The notes below the pieces were generated by a model, which worked only from the letters and a program-made list of their open reading frames with translations, searched no databases and was not told the origin of the DNA. This document shows, piece by piece, positions 5,301-5,768 of a DNA stretch of 5,768 nucleotides. A program made the translations under genes and the position numbers. Position 1 is the stretch's first letter, and the number at the start of each line of letters is the position of its first letter. Source of the stretch: Armatimonadota bacterium (GTDB lineage: Bacteria > Armatimonadota > Abditibacteriia > CG2-30-59-28); contig JACQGJ010000263.1 of NCBI GenBank assembly GCA_016199605.1, positions 1 through 5,768 on the forward strand. The letters are read 5' to 3'.

Positions 5301-5768
5301 ATGATGGGAACCAGGAAGCTCCAGACCAGGATGATCGATGTAGGCTCGAAGGAAGACACGGTGCGAACGGCCGTCGCTACCGGGTGCGTCGTGATGCAGC
5401 CACAGACGGCAAAGAAGGTTCGGGAGGGGAGTCTCCCCAAGGGTGACGTGCTCGGCACCGCTCGCGTCGCCGGAGTCATGGCAGCGAAACGGACCCCGGA
5501 TATCATTCCGCTGTGCCATCCGTTGCTTCTGACTTCGGTGGAGGTTGATTTGAAAGTGAACGCGACTCGCGGCAGAGTCGACATTGCGGCCACCGTCCGG
5601 TGTGTCGGTAAAACCGGTGTGGAGATGGAAGCTCTCACGGCGGTAGCGGCGGCAGCGCTGACGGTTTACGATATGTGTAAGACGGTTGACAAGTCGATGA
5701 CGATCTCGGAAATCGCGCTCGAGTCGAAGACCGGAGGCAAGAGCGGCGACTACCTGCGACCCCAGTCA
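5301..5768 (+). CDS. moaC: Cyclic pyranopterin monophosphate synthase MoaC, last codons off window
   Basis: MoaC converts the GTP-derived cyclic dehydro-intermediate made by MoaA into cyclic pyranopterin monophosphate, the first stable precursor of molybdenum cofactor, in the cytosol. The family blocks are all present. Numbered from the internal ATG at 5331, they are MIDVGSKEDTVRTAVA at the start, KGDVLGTARVAGVMAAKRT (37-55), IIPLCHPLLLTSVEVD (58-73, His63), KTGVEMEALTAV (94-105), the active-site stretch TVYDMCKTVDKSM (Asp114, Lys117) and TGGKSGDY (134-141, Lys137). These match the catalytic Asp and Lys known from E. coli MoaC (161 residues). The frame is open to the window end, which probably lacks only a few codons. 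The start is uncertain: ATG 5301 has AAGG (5288-5291) 9 nt upstream, ATG 5331 has AGGAAG 12 nt upstream, and GTG 5273 lies in another frame (see findings). Other moa genes are not in the window. Confidence 0.93.
   Translation, partial: MMGTRKLQTRMIDVGSKEDTVRTAVATGCVVMQPQTAKKVREGSLPKGDVLGTARVAGVMAAKRTPDIIPLCHPLLLTSVEVDLKVNATRGRVDIAATVRCVGKTGVEMEALTAVAAAALTVYDMCKTVDKSMTISEIALESKTGGKSGDYLRPQS

Noticed and set aside
5051..5638. Minus-strand frame of 195 codons over moaC and its upstream region
   Set aside because: Most of it is antisense to well-conserved MoaC sequence, and it has no domain or SD.

Overview
The window is bacterial chromosomal or metagenomic DNA. It carries four gene units: three read on the minus strand and one on the plus strand. 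The evidence is intron-free coding, Shine-Dalgarno sites and sigma70-type -10 boxes. The neighbours are GC-rich: one hand-counted 60-base line in each of the ceramidase-like and moaC genes gave about 62-63% G+C. The mix of a secreted FG-GAP repeat protein, a cytosolic neutral-ceramidase-like enzyme and moaC fits an environmental Gram-negative or deep-branching lineage (planctomycete, Armatimonadota or another candidate phylum). This is a guess, and nothing in the window fixes the phylum.

Layout from left to right. Positions 1-1145 (minus) hold the first 381 residues of a secreted FG-GAP/PQQ-like beta-propeller protein that runs off the left edge. Positions 1233-2555 (minus) hold a complete 440-residue neutral/alkaline ceramidase-like hydrolase with its metal-site motifs. 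Its family nucleophile serine is replaced. Positions 2556-2966 are non-coding: the ceramidase promoter and leader with a perfect 7-bp hairpin, a second hairpin, and a curious 12-codon plus-strand mini-ORF. Positions 2967-4891 (minus) hold a two-gene operon. An AAA_21/RloA-type ATPase (3629-4891) is followed by RloB (2967-3629), joined by a TGATG stop/start overlap. Positions 4892-5300 are a divergent control region. From about 5301 to the right edge (plus) lies moaC of molybdenum cofactor biosynthesis, missing only its last few codons.

The accessory element is the RloA-RloB pair. It resembles the two-gene AbiL-type abortive-infection (anti-phage) systems: an SMC/OLD-like ATPase with a small TOPRIM-like partner. 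It stands alone here, with no restriction-modification genes beside it in the window. Most sampled lines are lower in G+C (about 43-50%) than the flanks, consistent with a horizontally acquired defence cassette between metabolic genes. The remaining genes do not obviously work together. Each minus-strand unit has its own TATAAT box, and two share an identical extended -10 (TGCTATAAT). I saw no RNA genes, CRISPR arrays, insertion sequences or convincing intrinsic terminators.
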